Assembly (NCBI GenBank): GCA_002900995.3
Contig: CM035309.1
Span: forward strand, 1,866,389 to 1,930,388
Direction: 5' to 3'
DNA: 64,000 nt
Origin: Ganoderma boninense
Lineage: Eukaryota; Basidiomycota; Agaricomycetes; Polyporales; Polyporaceae
Shown here: positions 60,713 to 64,000 of the stretch, one piece after another
Layout of the letters: every line of letters starts with the position of its first letter
How positions within the stretch are numbered: the stretch's first letter is position 1
The notes under the pieces: model-generated
Told to the model about the DNA's origin: nothing
Seen by the model: only the letters and a program-made list of their open reading frames with translations
Database searches by the model: none
Position numbers and translations under genes: made by a program

Positions 60713-62773
60713 CTAGTTAAAGAGCTGCTCCGCTTGGGTGATCTGATTCGTCAATTCGACAATCCGGGCGAGTGGGATGGAGTACTGAGAGGGGTTGTTT
60801 GCCAGTTCCTCACGTCGATGTTCTATGACAGTGGTCTAGAAAGGTAGGCCGAATTCAGGTGACCAGCCTCGAACAGAAGAGCAAGACACTCACTATAATC
60901 ACCAGGTTCTTGACAAGCTCCTCCTCCATATGGAGCGCGTAGTGTGGCAGCGCTTGGTCGAGCGCGGTGGTCATGCGATACAGCCGTTCGAACTGGGCAT
61001 TGTACTCCGGGCGGTGGATATCGGGGATGTAGATTGGGCGGGGAGTGAGTAAACCAACATCTGGGCCGCTATAGATAAGCTCGCGCCACGACGGAGCCAT
61101 GCCAAACTTACGCTTGTTCTCCTCCTTCAATCTTTTCACCAACTCGATCGCAGCAGTGATCTCTGCTTGCGTCGGAAGATCCGTAGGGGCGATAGGTATC
61201 CGTGCGCCGCCTCCTGGACGCTCCTGCGGCTGTTCGTTCGGCAACATCGTGGATGTCGACGGCATGTTCATCGGCTCAGTGGGGTGTCCTGGCTGCATCG
61301 GCGGCGACTCCTGAATGGAAAGGTTCGCGCAGTTGTTGATGATCTCATTGATCGCGTCTAGGTCCTCAATAGTATCCATGGCTTGTGGCTGAAGGATCTG
61401 GTCCTCATTGTTCATCGCGGCCGGGTCCGAGACGTCGCGAGGCTGCCCTTGAGGAGTAGCGTTATGGACGCCTTGAATAGACCTCCGCTGCGCCTCGAAC
61501 ATCGAATTGAGCTGGTTACGATAATTCTCGACGAGCGAGATGGTCTGGGGCGGGACGCCGCGAGCCTGCAGCTCCTTGACGGAAAGGTTCACGTAACTCA
61601 TGGTCTCGCTGATCAGTTTCGGGTCCTTGAGGTCGTTGAGGGCCCGCGGAGGCATGCCCGGACCGCTATTCTCCGCAACGTTCGCCTTCTGCTGCCCGAG
61701 AATGAACATCTTCCGGTGATGGATGAGTTGCCGGAGATAGTGTGAATCGAATTCATGAAGGCACTGCTTGTATACACGCTCAAGGTGTACGGCGAAGACA
61801 GCGCCCGAAGGATTCGCTGGCTCACAGACCTCGCCCGGAAAATTCACGAATCCAAGCCGACCGGCTATGATCGGCCACTGATCTGGAACAATCACCAGGT
61901 TGCAGAGAATCTGCCCTGGCTGGTTTGGGGCCGGGCGCTGGACGAAGCACTGATAGCCATTCATGTTCATGACTTCCGCGTGGAGCGCCCAGAGATCGAT
62001 ATTGCGACCGCAGAGCGAAAGGATGGATGAGTCGATGGGATGATTCGGCAACCACTGCTCGAAATACCCTCTCGTGAAGGTGCGTCGATCGAGGGGAACG
62101 TATTGGAAGGTGATGGGAACGAGGTTCGAGATCGGGTTCGGTCGTTGCGTGGGTTGTGCGCCGCCAGTGAGTGGTGAACCACCACCAAGAATGGACAAAG
62201 GAGTGGGCTGGTTCTTCTGGGACGTGACCATTTGAGGGAGCTGAGGGGTACTATAGTAGAAAAGCGTTAATTGACCAACGGACTACCATGCTCAAGAGCA
62301 CTCACATGATTTCCATGTCGTTCGGGAAAGTGCCAATGGCAGCATGCGGAGGGTACAAGTACTGCATAATCTTCTGCAATCCCTGTCGCCGCTCCATCAG
62401 CTCCTTCTGCACCTCACTGACTTCCTGAGCGATGCTCTCCGGGGGAAAGTTGTTGCTCAAGGCCAGTAGCTGGAGGTCTTTGATGCGAGTCTCCCCAACC
62501 AAGATCTCGATCTTGAACTGGTTCGCCTTCGCCTGTAGCTCAGCCAATGTAGGCCTACGGTCCAGACGCTGAGACTCGATGAAAGTCAGGGTGAGAATAC
62601 GCTGCAATAGACATATAAAGGGAAGTGACAAGGAAGAGGGGCGACTGCCACGACGGGGAGGTTCAACCCACCTGCTGATCAAACTGACCGCCGCTCGCCT
62701 GTTGAGACTCGGGTTGAGACTGAGATTGCAAGGGATCGGACTGGCTACTGATGACGAAATTATTGGGGAGCAT
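60713..62773 (-). CDS. ARID-domain protein, SWI1-like subunit of SWI/SNF chromatin remodeller
   Basis: Nuclear protein expected to carry the ARID DNA-binding domain of the SWI/SNF complex. The start MLPNNFVISSQSDPLQSQSQ gives a Q/S-rich N-terminus, then RPTLAELQAKANQFK and LLALSNNFPPESIAQEVSEV, helical. The ARID block spans FFEQWL-like YFEQWLPNHPIDSSILSLCG, then IDLWALHAEVMNMNGYQ, WPIIAGRLGFVNFPGE and AVFAVHLERVYKQCLHEFD. This has the order and hydrophobic pattern of ARID helices 2-6, with a P/Q insert between helices 4 and 5. A long linker rich in P, N and Q follows. A C-terminal part contains KEENKRKFGMAPSWRELIYS and EYNAQFERLYRMTTALDQAL. The last exon ends ELTNQITQAEQLFN. Four introns. The SWI1 assignment rests on the ARID type and Q-rich context. 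Confidence 0.72.
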
Positions 62774-63307
62774 GTTGAAGGAGCCGGAAGGGTAGGGCAG
62801 ACGAGACGATGGGCAGGAGATGAGCGTGAGATGGAGAGGGCAGTGGTGGTGGGAGGGAAAAGCGAGAGAGAGTCCGGAGAAGCATAGAACTCATGGTCGA
62901 TACAAGGTTCATAACCGACGTCCTCAGGACCACCATGTTGATGGACACGAGCACGGCCAAGCGTGGCTACTTACCGCCACAGACTGAATCCTACCTCTCC
63001 TTGGGCGCTTCCACCGTGCCACCGCTCGAGGCGCCTCCAGATCTGATCGATACCCTCCGTCGCTCGCGGTGGCGCCGCGGGCCGCGAAAGTACTATTACA
63101 TACTTGACTAAATTTCTCACATTTCTGCCTTCATCGTTGCAGCGTCTTTGGACATCGACCTTCCACACCGTCGCTGCCTGTTCCGACCACTGCTGTTGTT
63201 AAGTGCATCTCCCTCGCCTGGCATTGTATGATCCTGAACAGACGCATGCAGATGACGGCGGTCCCAAGAACATAATATCATAAAATCAATCGACTCCACC
63301 CCCCTCA
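62774..63307. other. Promoter side of SWI1-like gene and hydrolase 3' flank
   Basis: Contains a plus-strand frame at 62893-63111 listed separately. Otherwise no signal recognised. Confidence 0.35.
62893..63111 (+). CDS. Possible small protein of 72 residues
   Basis: An uninterrupted frame starts MVDTRFITDVLRTTMLMDTS and ends RRSRWRRGPRKYYYILD. Its composition is balanced and the C-terminus strongly basic, unlike the low-complexity chance frames nearby. It lies head-to-head with the SWI1-like gene, 120 bases from that start. There is no recognisable domain, no membrane segment and no splice support. It could equally be a chance frame inside a promoter. Confidence 0.25.
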   Translation: MVDTRFITDVLRTTMLMDTSTAKRGYLPPQTESYLSLGASTVPPLEAPPDLIDTLRRSRWRRGPRKYYYILD

Positions 63308-64000
63308 TTAGCATGCCCGCGCAACCACTTTGCGTACCCACGCGCCAATCGCGCGATTCGTCTCTTCCGCGGCCTCAAAGTGTGGCGCATGCCCAACCCC
63401 CTCGAGCATGCACACCTCCACGTCCGCATACACCCTCCCAAGCAACTCGCGCATTCCCTCCCAGTTGCGATGCTGGTCCTCTGTCCCCTGCACGACGAGA
63501 ACGGGCACGTCCCGCGCCCGCTGCTCCCACTCCGCGGAGGCGTCTTGCGTGCGCTCGATGCTGTGAATGCGCGCCTCGCGCCTCTGCGAAACGAACGCGC
63601 CCATCCACTGCAGCTTCGTGCCGTAGGGCTGAGGCTGCGCGGTGCAGCTGTCGACAAACATGGACGGCGCAGCAGCCATGTCTTCTGCGCTCTCGGAGGT
63701 GCTCATGGCGATGATCGGCTGCAGGGAGGCCTTGGTGGTGGCAGCTATGTAGTGCAGGTGCGGCATGCCGCCGCCGCAGTAGATAATGCCGGAGAGGGCG
63801 GCTGGCCCATAGGCATTGAGGACGTCCGCTGCTACTACGCCTTGGGAGAAAGGGGTTCAGGGAAGAGGAGAGGATATAAGAGGCGGGAGAACGAACCTCC
63901 GAGGCTCCTGAGGACCGGGAGAGACGTCGGTGAGTTAAGTCTAAGAAGTCCGCACGTCTCACGACACTCACCAACCGACCAGGAAAGGTTTGTCTACACC
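63308..64000 (-). CDS. Alpha/beta hydrolase, 5' part beyond the window
   Basis: Serine hydrolase of the alpha/beta fold; substrate unknown. Reading from the window edge, KPFLVGW joins across an intron to SLGG and then VVAADVLNAYGPAALSG. This gives the nucleophile elbow G-W-S-L-G-G with the catalytic Ser. Further on are MPHLHYIAATTK, PSMFVDSCTAQPQPYG and DVPVLVVQGTEDQHRNW, the usual strand carrying the catalytic Asp. EVCMLEGVGHAPHFEAAEET then provides the catalytic His. It ends AWVRKVVARAC. Two introns are visible at about 63840-63895 and 63907-63970. The start lies to the right of 64000, so the N-terminal third with the oxyanion region is not seen. Enzyme class cannot be narrowed. Confidence 0.8.

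Overview
This window is nuclear DNA from a filamentous basidiomycete, most likely an agaricomycete close to the Polyporales. Genes are dense, on both strands, and broken by many 50-70 nt GT-AG introns. The gene content is typical of that group: DUF6593 and DUF6534 proteins, an F-box family gene, cerato-platanin, a cytochrome b5-acyl-CoA dehydrogenase fusion, phosphoketolase paired with acetate kinase, and an agaricomycete LINE with an AMDD reverse-transcriptase box. I recognise about 20 protein genes, one tRNA gene, one truncated LINE and one miniature inverted-repeat element. Gene coordinates below are genomic spans that include introns. Exon joins were read by eye from frame, splice sites and family motifs.

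Layout. 1-4 kb: a vacuolar-type Ca2+/H+ antiporter (+). 4.5-14.1 kb: peroxisomal multifunctional beta-oxidation enzyme FOX2 (-) and alpha-methylacyl-CoA racemase (-), both ending in the peroxisomal signal AKL, with a 5'-truncated LINE (+) between them. 14.6-19.3 kb: a YOR1-type ABCC transporter (-). 20.3-22.9 kb: DBP6-like DEAD-box helicase (-). 24.6-25.1 kb: a tiny four-exon cysteine-rich protein (+). 25.7-29.1 kb: an XLF/Nej1 end-joining factor (-) divergent from an FHA/G-patch protein (+). 29.8-30.1 kb: a fold-back MITE packed with GAATC/GATTC. 30.7-33.0 kb: B-type cyclin (+). 34.7-36.9 kb: cytochrome b5-acyl-CoA dehydrogenase (+). 37.2-40.0 kb: SelO pseudokinase (+). 40.2-42.0 kb: Arp3 (-). 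42.1 kb: tRNA-Val(AAC) with an intron. 42.3-44.3 kb: Atg17 (-), divergent from an unknown 137-residue gene. 46 kb: cerato-platanin. 47.1-48.5 kb: F-box-like protein. 49.3-50.1 kb: DUF6593 protein. 51.1-56.4 kb: phosphoketolase (-) head-to-head with acetate kinase (+). 57.8-60.2 kb: DUF6534 membrane protein. 60.7-62.8 kb: ARID-domain SWI1-like subunit (-). 63.3-64 kb: alpha/beta hydrolase (-), cut by the window end.

Shared functions. FOX2, the racemase and perhaps the b5-acyl-CoA dehydrogenase point to straight and branched fatty acid oxidation. Phosphoketolase and acetate kinase together convert xylulose-5-phosphate or fructose-6-phosphate to acetate plus ATP.

A notable oddity is a run of single-base reading-frame breaks in otherwise well-conserved genes between about 49.5 and 56.2 kb: DUF6593, phosphoketolase and three places in acetate kinase. 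One more lies in the XLF gene. These are either assembly indels or a decaying locus. No CRISPR array or prokaryotic feature is present.
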